This document shows positions 35,708 through 44,389 of a DNA stretch of 64,000 nt, one piece after another (within the stretch, counting starts at the first letter, position 1; each line of letters opens with the position of its first letter). The position numbers were made by a program, and so were the translations under genes. Source of the stretch: an uncultured Candidatus Cenarchaeum sp. (GTDB lineage Archaea > Thermoproteota > Nitrososphaeria > Nitrososphaerales > Nitrosopumilaceae); the NCBI GenBank assembly GCA_958295735.1, contig OY282369.1:248001-312000 (forward strand), given 5' to 3'. The notes under the pieces are model-generated. The model saw only the letters and a list, made by a program, of their open reading frames with translations. It did no database searches and was not told the origin of the DNA.

Positions 35708-35762
35708 GCGATCCGGGCGCTGGATCGGGGGCGGCCCGCCGCCGCCGGGCGCGGTTCCGGCC
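35708..35762 (+). repeat. Dispersed repeat R2, copy B
   Basis: The same 55-bp unit as at 23064, with a few substitutions, about 35 bp upstream of the methyltransferase promoter. Confidence 0.65.
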
Positions 35763-35827
35763 AGGGGCGCGGGCGCGCGCCCGGCCGGGCCGCCAACCTT
35801 GAAATCGCGGCCGGCCCGGGGCGCGGC

Positions 35828-36463
35828 GTGGACGCGGTGGGGAGGCTGTTCGACGAGTGGGCGGGCAGCGGCAGGGCCGGGCTCATGGAGAGGGAGCACG
35901 GGAGGAGCGTGCGGGCGTTCCTGGCGGGGGTCAGGCTGGGCGGGCCCTCGTTCTCCTTCCTCGACGTGGGCTGCGGCAACGGCTGGGCCGTCAGGATGAT
36001 CGCCCGCGCGCCCGGCTGCGGGGCGGCCGTGGGCATAGACAAGAGCGGCGGGATGGTGCGGCTGGCCCGCTCGCTCGCCGCGTCGGAAAAGGAGGAATAC
36101 GCGGCCGCCGCCCTGGAGGAGTGGGACGGGGGCGGCAGGATGGGCCGCTTCGACTACGCCTTCGCGATGGAGTCCCTGTACTACGCGGACTCGATGCCCG
36201 CGGCCCTGCGCAGCGTGCGGAGGCTGCTGAGGAGGGGCGGGACGTTCTTCTGCGGGACGGACTACTACGGGGAGAACGCGGCGACTGCGGGCTGGGGCGC
36301 GAAAGTGGGCCTGCGCATGCACAGCATGCCGAGGGCCGGGTGGAGGCGGCTGTTCAGGGACGCCGGGTTCGATGCGGCCACCAGGCTGGTGAAGGATCCC
36401 GGGAGCCGCAAAAAGTGGAGGCGGGAGATGGGGACGCTGTTCGTCACGGGGACGAAGCGGTAG
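35828..36463 (+). CDS. Class I SAM-dependent methyltransferase
   Basis: A 211-residue Rossmann methyltransferase. FLDVGCGNGWAVRMIA is motif I, VGIDKSGGMVRLAR carries the acidic residue that binds the SAM ribose, and YAFAMESLYYADSM with LLRRGGTFFCG form motifs IV-VI. The substrate is unknown; small-molecule methyltransferases of the UbiE/Methyltransf_11 type look like this. The GTG at 35828 is 27 bp below CTTGAAAT (35798-35805). Its stop lies 20 bp inside the 3' end of the convergent substrate-binding protein gene. Confidence 0.8.
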   Translation: MDAVGRLFDEWAGSGRAGLMEREHGRSVRAFLAGVRLGGPSFSFLDVGCGNGWAVRMIARAPGCGAAVGIDKSGGMVRLARSLAASEKEEYAAAALEEWDGGGRMGRFDYAFAMESLYYADSMPAALRSVRRLLRRGGTFFCGTDYYGENAATAGWGAKVGLRMHSMPRAGWRRLFRDAGFDAATRLVKDPGSRKKWRREMGTLFVTGTKR

Positions 36464-38984
36464 GGCGGCGCCCGCGCCGGCGGCGGGCCGCGACCGCCGC
36501 CGCGACCGCGGCGGCGGCGGCTGCCGCAACGGCGGCGGCTGCCGCGGCCTCCCCGCCGGCGCCGCCCTGCCGCCCGCCGGCATCGGGCGCCTCCGGCCCC
36601 GCCCCTGGGAGGGGCGGCGGCCCGGGCGGCCCCCCTCCCGCGGGATCGACGGCCAGGAAGCTCACCGCGTGCCGGTCGGGGCGGAGCACGCCGTCCGAGA
36701 CCGCGAACAGCTCCAGGTCGTTGGCCCCCAGGCCCAGGCGCGCCGTCTCGCCCCCGCCCAGCCGTATCGCGGCGGAGCCGGACGAGACGTCGGCCGCGCC
36801 CGACGCGATCTCCCGGCCGGCGGGATCGGACACAAAGTAGCGCAGCGCCGTCGAGTCGGCCGCCTCGACCTCCACGGACAGCGGCTCCCCCCTGAGCGCG
36901 GTGTCGGGCGCGTATACGGCAGATATGCGCGGGAACCTGACGTCCTCCAGCCGCTGCCACGTCCCCGCGGGGAACGGGTACGAGTCGTCGGCGAAGGCGC
37001 GCGCCAGCATGGTGCGGGACTCGGGGGCGTAGCCTTCCAGGTAGAACGGGCCGTTGCTTATGACGGCGTGGCCCCTGTCCGCTATCCAGCCCAGGGAGGC
37101 CGAGTACCTGCCGGCAAAGTACTCCGCGTCCCCGAACCGCGCCAGCGGCGGGGGGGGCTCCCCCGACCCGGCCATCGAGCGCAGGGCGCCGGCCACCAGC
37201 GCCGCGTCGTTCGGGACCACCAGGGAGAGCCACCCCGCGCCCCTGCTCGCCGCGCCCGACTTGGAGAACGAGGCGCGCCCGTCCAGCACCACCTCCTCCA
37301 TCGCCGCGTAGATCTCCCACGGCATCACGGCCCACGGCGAGGCCCACGAGGCGATCTCGGACTCGTCGAAGTGCCAATAGTCCACGTACACCTCCATGGT
37401 GTCCCCGTCGAGCGGCCTGACCCCCACCAGCGTCCCGGCCGACGGGGCGGCCCGCGGCGTGTACTCGGAGTCGAAGGTGTCGTCCCCCTCCCCTCCCCCG
37501 GTGCCCCACTCCGAGGCAAAGTACACAGAGTACAGCACGTCGTTCATGTCCATCGGCTCCCCGTGGTGCCAGTCGGACAGCGCGAAGTCGAACGTGACCC
37601 TGGCCCCGGCGCCCGTCCCGGGCGGCACCTCCTCCCAGTCCCGCAGCTCCGGGCTCCACCGGATAGCGCCCTGCGGGACGGCCACTTCCAGGCCGCGCCC
37701 CGGCGCGTCCACGCCCCATTCCGCGCGCACCGGCATGCTCTCCCCGGAGTGGGGGTGGCTGAATATCGCGGGGTCGTACAGCGCGTTCCACACGTGCCTG
37801 CTGTAGCTGTCCCCCAGCCCGGCGACCGGGTTCCAGGCGCCCTGGTAGATCTGCTTGACGCCCACGTCCAGCGAGCCCGACGCGGTGCGGGCGTTTATCG
37901 GGGTGAACCTGCTCGGGACGCCGGCGGCCAGGTCGTTCACCACCCCCTCCACGCCGTCCGAGGCCACGTACCGGTCCACCTTGGCGGCCAGGAACACGCG
38001 GACGGACTCGCGGATCCCCGCCTCGGTCGCCTCGCGCACGAGGGCCGCCCGCTCCCCGGCCGAGCCGAACCCGCCCGAGTATATCGCCCTCGTGACGTCG
38101 TCGAGCCCCTCGTTCTCGTAGTTCCAGTACGAGGGGTCGTTGAACCCCGGCATGGACGAGAACCACGGCGCGTACATCTGGCTCAGCCCCACGGAATCGT
38201 ACCGGACGAACGCCGAGCGGCCGCCCCACCCCTCGGTGTACAGCGACCATTCCATGTCGGCCGGATCCGACCCGTACACGACGGCGAAGGCCTTGTTCAG
38301 GTCGCCGTAGTCCCGCTCCACGGAAAAGCCGGCATCCTCCAGCTCGGCGGCCAGCACCTCGCCCACGGACTTCCTCACGGGGTCGTCGCTGCGTATGAAC
38401 AGCCGCACCACGACGGGCTCGCCGCCGTGCTCCCACGCGCCGCCCGGGCCGCGCGAGGCCCCCGCCGCCTCCATGGCCCCGCCCGCCATGGAGCGGGCCA
38501 GGGCGGGGCTGTACTCGAAGTTGAACTGCCGGACGGCCTCCAGTATGTCCATGTAGTCCGGATCGAACGGCCCGTAGTTGGACACCATGGGCACGCCGTA
38601 CCCGCCCATCAGCTCGTTCACCACGAGCCCCCTGTCCACCATATAGTTGAGCGCGAACCGCACCTCCCGCAGCGAGAACGGGTTGAGGGCCCCCGAGGCC
38701 GGCTCCGCGGGGTTCGCCAGGATGCTGTACGAGCCCCCCGTGGAGTCGTACACGCGGAGCCCCTCCCTGTCCCGCGGATCCTCCACCCTGTCGGGGGGCA
38801 CCGCGTGGTAGTACACGTCCAGGTTCCCGGCCCTCACCTCCTCGAGGGCGGTGTTCTCGTCCAAATACTGCACGAACCGGACGGAGTCGACGTGCGTCCC
38901 CTGCGCGGCCCAAGCGGCGGCGGGGGCGGCCAGCAGGCAGCAGGCGGCGATGGCGGCCGCCGGGAGGGGGGGCGAGGCCCTCAC
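36444..38984 (-). CDS. Solute-binding protein family 5 (peptide/nickel-type), membrane-anchored
   Basis: An 846-residue exported protein with a signal peptide (AAAIAACCLLAAPAAAWA) and the long two-lobed family-5 fold: EVRFALNYMVDRGLVV, FDFALSDWHHGEPMDMNDV and AVISNGPFYLEGYAPESRTM are the recognisable DppA/OppA landmarks. The C-terminus has a Pro/Gly linker, an alanine-rich transmembrane helix and an RRRRGRR stop, so it is tethered to the membrane. It would capture peptides, nickel chelates or similar solutes for an ABC importer, but no permease or ATPase gene is nearby. The GTG start overlaps the DUF2070 stop by 4 nt, so it is the third gene of the Sec61 beta operon. Confidence 0.85.
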   Translation of the reverse strand: MRASPPLPAAAIAACCLLAAPAAAWAAQGTHVDSVRFVQYLDENTALEEVRAGNLDVYYHAVPPDRVEDPRDREGLRVYDSTGGSYSILANPAEPASGALNPFSLREVRFALNYMVDRGLVVNELMGGYGVPMVSNYGPFDPDYMDILEAVRQFNFEYSPALARSMAGGAMEAAGASRGPGGAWEHGGEPVVVRLFIRSDDPVRKSVGEVLAAELEDAGFSVERDYGDLNKAFAVVYGSDPADMEWSLYTEGWGGRSAFVRYDSVGLSQMYAPWFSSMPGFNDPSYWNYENEGLDDVTRAIYSGGFGSAGERAALVREATEAGIRESVRVFLAAKVDRYVASDGVEGVVNDLAAGVPSRFTPINARTASGSLDVGVKQIYQGAWNPVAGLGDSYSRHVWNALYDPAIFSHPHSGESMPVRAEWGVDAPGRGLEVAVPQGAIRWSPELRDWEEVPPGTGAGARVTFDFALSDWHHGEPMDMNDVLYSVYFASEWGTGGGEGDDTFDSEYTPRAAPSAGTLVGVRPLDGDTMEVYVDYWHFDESEIASWASPWAVMPWEIYAAMEEVVLDGRASFSKSGAASRGAGWLSLVVPNDAALVAGALRSMAGSGEPPPPLARFGDAEYFAGRYSASLGWIADRGHAVISNGPFYLEGYAPESRTMLARAFADDSYPFPAGTWQRLEDVRFPRISAVYAPDTALRGEPLSVEVEAADSTALRYFVSDPAGREIASGAADVSSGSAAIRLGGGETARLGLGANDLELFAVSDGVLRPDRHAVSFLAVDPAGGGPPGPPPLPGAGPEAPDAGGRQGGAGGEAAAAAAVAAAAAAAVAAAVAARRRRGRRPTASSP

Positions 38985-40771
38985 CGCAGCAGCAGGAGGC
39001 CCGCCACGAACAGGGCGACGCAGCCGGCCATGAACGACTTTGAGAGCAGCAGCGCCCTGTCGAGGGCCGCGGTATAGTCAGCGAATATCTTGGGGCCCAT
39101 CACCTTCACGCGCGTGCTGCTCTCCAGCACCTCGAAGGTCGCGGGGCGCACGTCGGCCTCGGCCCTGCGCGCCATCTCCAGGTACCAGCCGGCTATGCGC
39201 TCCATCGGGGTCACCAGCCCGAACTGGTAGTAGCCCTGCTTGGTGCGCACCGTCGTCTGCGAAAAGTGCGTGTCCGACGTGCAGATCTCCAGCAGGCGGT
39301 GCCCGCGCTCCCCCAGCCGGGACACGACGTACTCGCGCACCCCGTTCTCCATGTTGTTCGAGTCGGCCCACCCCAGGAGGTACCGCCTGCCGCCCAGCCG
39401 GAGGCAGAGCATCCCCAGCCCCCCCATCCCCAGGTCCTCCGCCGCGTCCGTCCCGTCCGCGCCGGCCGAGCCGGCGTAGCCGAACTCGAAAGGGTGGTCC
39501 TCCCTGGCCATCAGCGTGTCCAGGCACGACTTTGCCGCCTTGAGCATGTCCCCCGCGTCGGGCCCGGATATCTCCCCGCCCATCGCGTTGTGGCAGTCGA
39601 CCAGCATGGCCCTCCCGAAGCCGCGGTTCCTGGCGTACGACTCCACCTCGCTCTTCATCTGCGTGGGCAGGTCCTCCATCCCGTGCGGGGACAGCGAGAG
39701 GAACAGCAGCGCGTTCCGCCCGAACCTAAGCCCGAGCACGCGGGAGCGGTTTATCTGGACGGCGACCGGCTCCGTGCAGGAGGGCCCGCTGCCGCCGGAG
39801 GCGCGCCGCGCCGCCGACAGGCCGCTCAGGTAGCTCTCCACCTGCTTCCGGGACGGGAGGTTGAGGGCGTGGTCGGAGATGCTGTGCATGACCATCGCGG
39901 AGCTGCCCAGGCTCCTGCATATGAGGTACGGTATGTTGCTGCCCCCTATCGGGTGGTACGGGCCCGGGTGTATCCCGGGCAGCACGAGCCGCACGTCGGG
40001 GCCTCCCCCCCGCGGCACGAGCCTCAGCTGGGAGGTCGACACGCTGGAATGGCGCGAGGAGCCCTCTATCATCTCCTCGATCTCCGCGTGGTCGCTGCTG
40101 CGGGACGAGAGGTACGCCTGCACCAGGCGGTGGGTGCTCCTCACCCCCGGCCTGCCCGCCCTGTCCGTCAGGCGCGACCACGCCGTCGTTATGCCGAGGA
40201 AGGCCAGGCCCAGGCCGGCGGTCGCCGGATCGGCCAGGAGGGCCGCCCCGGCCTCCGGGCCCGCCACGGCCAGCAGCACCGCCACCGGCTGCGCGAGGCA
40301 GATCGCCCAGGCCCTCCGCAGGCCCACCCCGAGGGTGGTGGTCAGTATGCCGAGGCGGAAGCTGGCGAAGACGAACGCCCCGAGCGCCGCCACCTCGGCG
40401 GGCGCGCCCTGCCCCCCGCCCCCCAGCACCGCGTGGGCCGCCAGCCCGGACAGGCAGACCAGCAGCCAGACCACGCTGCCGAACAGCGACATGTGCAGCG
40501 CCTTGGAATACTCCTTGTTGCGTATGATCCGCGAGTCGGCCGCCTGCGTGGCGGCCAGCGCCGCGGCGGCCGCCGCCACCGAGGCCAGCAGCGGCAGGTG
40601 GCCCCCCTCCTGCCCCCACCCCCAGCCGGCCCCGTACCACGCGTGCACGACGGCCGCGACGGCCGCCACGAGGCCCACGGACATGGCCAGCGACAGCAGG
40701 TACGATGAGGGGGTGAGCAGGGTCAGCGAGTACTTTGCGTGTATCCTCGACACGTCGCCGCTTGCCGGCAT
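38981..40771 (-). CDS. DUF2070 family archaeal membrane protein
   Basis: A 596-residue protein with about six N-terminal transmembrane segments (from SSYLLSLAMSVGLVAAVAAV to around residue 195), a large soluble domain with LVLPGIHPGPYHPIGGSNIPY, LFLSLSPHGMEDLP, VDCHNAMGG and TSDTHFSQTTVRTKQGYYQ, and a last helix (SFMAGCVALFVAGLLLL). The histidine-rich HPGPYHP and DCHN boxes are hallmarks of DUF2070 and suggest a metal-dependent active site, unproven. The family is widespread in archaea and often sits with Sec genes. It lies 4 nt downstream of Sec61 beta, suggesting a link to protein export. Confidence 0.85.
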   Translation of the reverse strand: MPASGDVSRIHAKYSLTLLTPSSYLLSLAMSVGLVAAVAAVVHAWYGAGWGWGQEGGHLPLLASVAAAAAALAATQAADSRIIRNKEYSKALHMSLFGSVVWLLVCLSGLAAHAVLGGGGQGAPAEVAALGAFVFASFRLGILTTTLGVGLRRAWAICLAQPVAVLLAVAGPEAGAALLADPATAGLGLAFLGITTAWSRLTDRAGRPGVRSTHRLVQAYLSSRSSDHAEIEEMIEGSSRHSSVSTSQLRLVPRGGGPDVRLVLPGIHPGPYHPIGGSNIPYLICRSLGSSAMVMHSISDHALNLPSRKQVESYLSGLSAARRASGGSGPSCTEPVAVQINRSRVLGLRFGRNALLFLSLSPHGMEDLPTQMKSEVESYARNRGFGRAMLVDCHNAMGGEISGPDAGDMLKAAKSCLDTLMAREDHPFEFGYAGSAGADGTDAAEDLGMGGLGMLCLRLGGRRYLLGWADSNNMENGVREYVVSRLGERGHRLLEICTSDTHFSQTTVRTKQGYYQFGLVTPMERIAGWYLEMARRAEADVRPATFEVLESSTRVKVMGPKIFADYTAALDRALLLSKSFMAGCVALFVAGLLLLR

Positions 40772-40775
40772 GCTC

Positions 40776-40943
40776 TCACGGGACCAGGAAGATGTCCATG
40801 AGCCACGAGGCCACGATGAGGCTTATGGGTATCGTGATCACGATCTTGGGGCTTATCTTGAACCCCTTGGTCTCGTCCTCGAAGAACCGGAGGAGGCCCG
40901 CGCTCGAGGCCGGGAGCGGCGCGCCCTTTTTCTTGCTGCTCAT
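40776..40943 (-). CDS. Preprotein translocase subunit Sec61 beta
   Basis: A 55-residue tail-anchored protein: MSSKKKGAPLPASSAGLLRF, a short amphipathic part with FEDETKGFKISP, and one transmembrane helix (IVITIPISLIVASWLMDIF). This is the archaeal Sec61 beta pattern, the small accessory subunit of the SecYE channel. The ATG at 40943 is 26-30 bp below GATTTTTAAG (40969-40978, other strand), the promoter for the three-gene operon with DUF2070 and the solute-binding protein. Confidence 0.9.
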   Translation of the reverse strand: MSSKKKGAPLPASSAGLLRFFEDETKGFKISPKIVITIPISLIVASWLMDIFLVP

Positions 40944-40979
40944 ACGCGACGGTGGGGCCAGATCTCGGCTTAAAAATCT

Positions 40980-41938
40980 TGTCCGGCGGGCCAGGGTACG
41001 CGCTCGCCGCAGAACGCGGAGAATTCCGGCGGGCTCTCGCGGCGCGCGATCCCGCCTCCCCGGCCCTGAAGAGACCCCCCCCCCCCCGGCCCGACGCCGG
41101 ACCGCGGGCGGCAACGGCGGCCGCTTGCCAGATCGGCGCCGCGCTCCGGCAGATCTCCCCCTGGCGCGGCCGGCCGCCGCGATCCCTTTGGAGCCTTCCC
41201 GCCGCCCTTTCTGCGGCATCCCCGGCCCGCGAAGCGCGGGCCGTCGCCGGCCGGCAACGCCGCGGGCTCGCCGGACCGCTTCGCGGCCCCGCGCGGCGCG
41301 GCCGCCGCGTTGCCCGGGGCCGCCTCGGGCATGCCGGCGCCCGCCGCGCATCGGGACGGGTCGCCGGGGCGCGCGGTCGTGCCACCGTTCACCGAAAACT
41401 TCGCCCTTTGGGGCCAAACTGCCGCCCGCGCGGCACCGCCCGCGGCGAAATTTTCGGCGGCCGGCAGCGCGTGCCGAAGCTTCCGGGGCGCGAATGCTTC
41501 ATTTCGCGCAGGCCCTCGCGCCGCGCGGCGCCGGAGCGCCGCTTCCCGCGCCCCGGCTCGGCCGAAGACGGCGCCGCCTGTCCGCATCCTCCGCGATCCC
41601 GCAGGCCGCGCCGCGGATCATGGCGCGGCCGGCCCCCGGCGCCCCGCCCGCGCCGCCGGATCGGCCTCCCGCCCGGCGATCCGCGCGGGAGGCCCGCCGG
41701 GGCGCCGGGGCGCGGGCGGCCCGCCCGCCCGCATTCCGCGGGCAGCCCCCGCTCGCGCCTCCGGGCCGCCTCGATCTCCTAGGCCGTCCCGGACGTCCTG
41801 CGCCCCCCTTGCGCTTCCTGTTCGCGCGTTTGATCCGCCCGTCGATCAAGAAGCCCACCGTCTGCTTTCGTGGCCGGCATGGCTAGAAAAACCGCCCGCC
41901 GGCCGCCCGGAGTTAGCGCGGCCTGATTTTCACGCAAC
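40980..41938 (-). mobile_element. Second, decayed copy of the 31-bp-TIR element
   Basis: On the minus strand the end at 41938 reads GCGTTGCGTGAAAAT and then GCGCTAACTCC, matching the TIR at 28739. Further in, NGGTTARPGDPSRCAAGAGM and RFAGRGCRRKGG match the transposase remnant of the first element, in broken frames. The other end is lost at the Sec61 beta promoter. A long C run lies near 41075. Confidence 0.65.
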
Positions 41939-41962
41939 GCAAATGCCAGCGCCGGCGACGAA

Positions 41963-41977
41963 TGTTTATATATTAGA
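41963..41977 (+). promoter_or_regulatory. Promoter of tfb
   Basis: TGTTTATATATTAGA is the strongest TATA box in the window, 28-34 bp before the TTG at 41997. It begins only about 25 bp after the end of an insertion-element remnant. Confidence 0.75.
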
Positions 41978-41996
41978 AAGAGGATCCGGGGCGGCT

Positions 41997-42908
41997 TTGG
42001 CGGGGAGGAGGAGCGCGAAGGGCAGGTGCCCGCGGTGCGCGAAGGGCGCGGTGCTGACCGACGGGGGCACCGGCGAGAGGTTCTGCGGCGCGTGCGGGTA
42101 CGTCGTGACGGACAAGGCCGAGGAGCCGGGCCCCGAGTGGCGCTCCTTCTCCAAGGACGACCGCGGGAGCAGGAGCAGGGCCGGCGTGCCCACCTCGCTG
42201 GCGATGCACGACATGGGGCTGGCCACCGTGATCGGCCCCGCGGACAGGGACGCGACGGGAAAGCCCCTGTCCGCATCCATGAAGAGCACCATAGACAGGC
42301 TCCGCACGTGGGACAGCCGCAGCCAGGTGCACGAGCCCGTGGACAGGAACTTCCGGCAGGCGTTCGGCGAGCTGGACAGGCTCAAGGACAAGCTGGCCGT
42401 GGGGGATGCCGTGGTGGAAAAGTCCGCGTACATCTACAGGAAGGCGCTGGAGAAGGGGCTGGTCAGGGGCCGGTCCATATCCGCCCTCATAGCCTCGGCG
42501 CTGTACGCGGCCTGCCGCAACACCGAGACCCCGCGCACCCTCAAGGACGTGGGCAGCGCGAGCAACATAAAGCGCAAGGACATAGCCAGGTGCTACAGGC
42601 TGCTCATCAGGGAGCTCGACCTGAACATGCCGGTGGTCGATCCGGTCAAGTGCGTGTCCAGGATAGCCAGCAAGGCCGACCTCACGGAAAGGACCAAGCG
42701 CGATGCGGCCCGCATACTGCGCACCGCGGAGAGGAGCCGCATATCGGCGGGCAAGGACCCCATGGGGCTGGCCGCCGCCGCCCTGTACGTGGCGTGCGTG
42801 AACAACAACGAGGGCAGGACGCAGCGCGACGTGGCCGAGGCGGCCGGGGTGACCGAGGTCACCATACGGAACCGGTACAAGGGCCTCAAGACCGCGCTCA
42901 ACGTGTAG
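41997..42908 (+). CDS. tfb: Transcription initiation factor B (TFB)
   Basis: A 303-residue TFIIB homologue that bridges TBP-DNA and RNA polymerase. The N-terminal zinc ribbon has Cys11, Cys14, Cys30 and Cys33 (RCPRCAKG ... FCGACGY). A B-reader/linker with PGPEWRSFSKDDRGSRSRAG and then two cyclin repeats follow, starting RNFRQAFGELDRLKDKL and CVSRIASKADLTERTKRDA; VTEVTIRNRYKGLKTAL is the DNA-contacting helix-turn-helix at the end. The TTG start gives the ribbon at the usual distance from the N-terminus and fits the TATA spacing. Thaumarchaea carry several TFBs; which one this is cannot be told. Confidence 0.95.
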   Translation: MAGRRSAKGRCPRCAKGAVLTDGGTGERFCGACGYVVTDKAEEPGPEWRSFSKDDRGSRSRAGVPTSLAMHDMGLATVIGPADRDATGKPLSASMKSTIDRLRTWDSRSQVHEPVDRNFRQAFGELDRLKDKLAVGDAVVEKSAYIYRKALEKGLVRGRSISALIASALYAACRNTETPRTLKDVGSASNIKRKDIARCYRLLIRELDLNMPVVDPVKCVSRIASKADLTERTKRDAARILRTAERSRISAGKDPMGLAAAALYVACVNNNEGRTQRDVAEAAGVTEVTIRNRYKGLKTALNV

Positions 42909-42922
42909 GCGCGGGCCGGCGC

Positions 42923-43963
42923 TCAGGGCGCGGGTTCCGGGCCGGGATCCCGCCCCGGGCCCGCCTCCCGGGCCGCGCGGCGCGCGGCCGCCGCCTGCGC
43001 CGCCATGAACGCGGCGGCGAGGGCCCCGGCCGCCACGAGCAGCGCCTCCAGCGACGCCATCGCGGGATGCGAAAAGGCCTCCCCGATCGTGACGGATGCC
43101 AGCTCGGCCACGAGCAGCGCGTGGGCGTACAGGAAGTAGTTGGCCGCCCAGTGGACCACGAGCGCGGGGGCCAGGCCGTAGCGGTAGTAGACCCACCCGA
43201 GTATGAGCCCGCTGGCCGTCGCCTGCGCCAGCTTGCCGGCGCCCCACCCGTCGCCCGAGGCCACGTGCGACGCGCCGAACAGCGCGGCGGTCAGCACTAT
43301 CATGGCGGCGGCGGCGCGGGAGCCGCGCGCCCCGAGCTCGGCCCGCGGGTGCCACAGGGCGCGCAGGAACGAGCGGGCCGAGGCGCCGGCCCCCGAGAAG
43401 AACAGGTACATCGGGATGCCGATCAGCATGACGCGGAACCCGATCTCTTCGGCTAGCGGCGCCGCGGTGATTCCGAGGAACCGCTCCAGGTCGCTGCCGG
43501 CGGGGGGCGGCTCTATGCCCACGCCCGCCAGCTCCTGCGCCGCCCCGATGGCGGCGGAGGCGGCCACCAGCACCGCGAACCACGCGATCGCCGCCACCAT
43601 GTAGTTCGTGCGCCCCCCTTCCCCTCCCCCGAGCGCGCCGCGCGCGCGCCCCCCCGACATGATGCAGGACAGCTCGGCGAGCATCGTCCTGCGCGGGCCC
43701 ATCGCCGCCACCGCGAAGACCACGGCGTGCGCGCACCACGCCGCGACGAACGCGTCCCCCAGGAGCACCCCCGCCGGGACGCTCACGCCGATTCCCGCCA
43801 CGAACACGTCCAGCGTCTCCAGCGGGTACCCGTGGTCCACGCCCCCGCCCGCCGTGTTGAAGACCACGTACGCGCCGGCGGGGAACGAGGCCAGCATCAT
43901 GCCGAACACGACGGCCGCCGCCGCGCAGAACGCCGCGCCGAGGGGCCGCGCCGCCGCCCCCAC
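42923..43963 (-). CDS. CPBP family intramembrane metalloprotease
   Basis: A 346-residue polytopic protein with the three CPBP (Abi/CAAX protease) motifs: EEIGFR (Glu172, Glu173, Arg177), FGASH (Phe229, His233) and HWAAN (His271, Asn275). About eight hydrophobic segments are visible. Members cleave prenylated or membrane-bound substrates inside the bilayer; in archaea the substrates are unknown. The GTG at 43963 has no TATA box near it, and aIF1 ends 67 nt upstream, so the two may be co-transcribed. The C-terminus is a Glu/Pro/Arg tail. Confidence 0.85.
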   Translation of the reverse strand: MGAAARPLGAAFCAAAAVVFGMMLASFPAGAYVVFNTAGGGVDHGYPLETLDVFVAGIGVSVPAGVLLGDAFVAAWCAHAVVFAVAAMGPRRTMLAELSCIMSGGRARGALGGGEGGRTNYMVAAIAWFAVLVAASAAIGAAQELAGVGIEPPPAGSDLERFLGITAAPLAEEIGFRVMLIGIPMYLFFSGAGASARSFLRALWHPRAELGARGSRAAAAMIVLTAALFGASHVASGDGWGAGKLAQATASGLILGWVYYRYGLAPALVVHWAANYFLYAHALLVAELASVTIGEAFSHPAMASLEALLVAAGALAAAFMAAQAAAARRAAREAGPGRDPGPEPAP

Positions 43964-44030
43964 CCTACGCCCCCCCGCGCCGGGCGCCCCGGCCCGCAGC
44001 GGCTGACGCCAACGGCCCCCGCATCCCTGG

Positions 44031-44339
44031 CTAGTGCAGCTCTATGCTGGACTCGGCGAACCCCAGGTTCACCAGCGTGGACTTTATGGTGTCGCGGTGG
44101 TCGCCCTGTAAGAAGACGTACCCCTCCTTGGCGGTCCCGCCGCACGCGTACCTGTTCTTGAGCTCCTTGGCCACGTTGTCGAGGTCGTTGAGCTTCGGAT
44201 CGAGGCCCTCTATCATGGTGCCCTTTTTCTTGAAGCGGCGGGTCTCCAGCCGGATGACGATCTTGGTGCTGTCCTTTGCCAGATCGTAGCAGGCGCACAG
44301 GTCCTCCGGGAGGCCGCAGGTGTTACAGATTACCGCCAT
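44031..44339 (-). CDS. Translation initiation factor aIF1 (SUI1/YciH)
   Basis: A 102-residue SUI1-domain protein preceded by a small zinc site (Cys5, Cys8, Cys15, Cys17 in CNTCGLPEDLCAC). The body contains IVIRLETRRFKKKGTMIEGL, LKNRYACGGTAKEGYVFLQG and DTIKSTLVNLGF, the canonical eIF1 motifs that monitor start-codon selection on the small ribosomal subunit. The ATG at 44339 is about 30 bp from CTTTAATAG (44368-44376, other strand). Confidence 0.93.
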   Translation of the reverse strand: MAVICNTCGLPEDLCACYDLAKDSTKIVIRLETRRFKKKGTMIEGLDPKLNDLDNVAKELKNRYACGGTAKEGYVFLQGDHRDTIKSTLVNLGFAESSIELH

Positions 44340-44389
44340 TCGTCCGCGGTTCGCCCGCCCCGCTCACTATTAAAGCCTATCCGAGCGGG

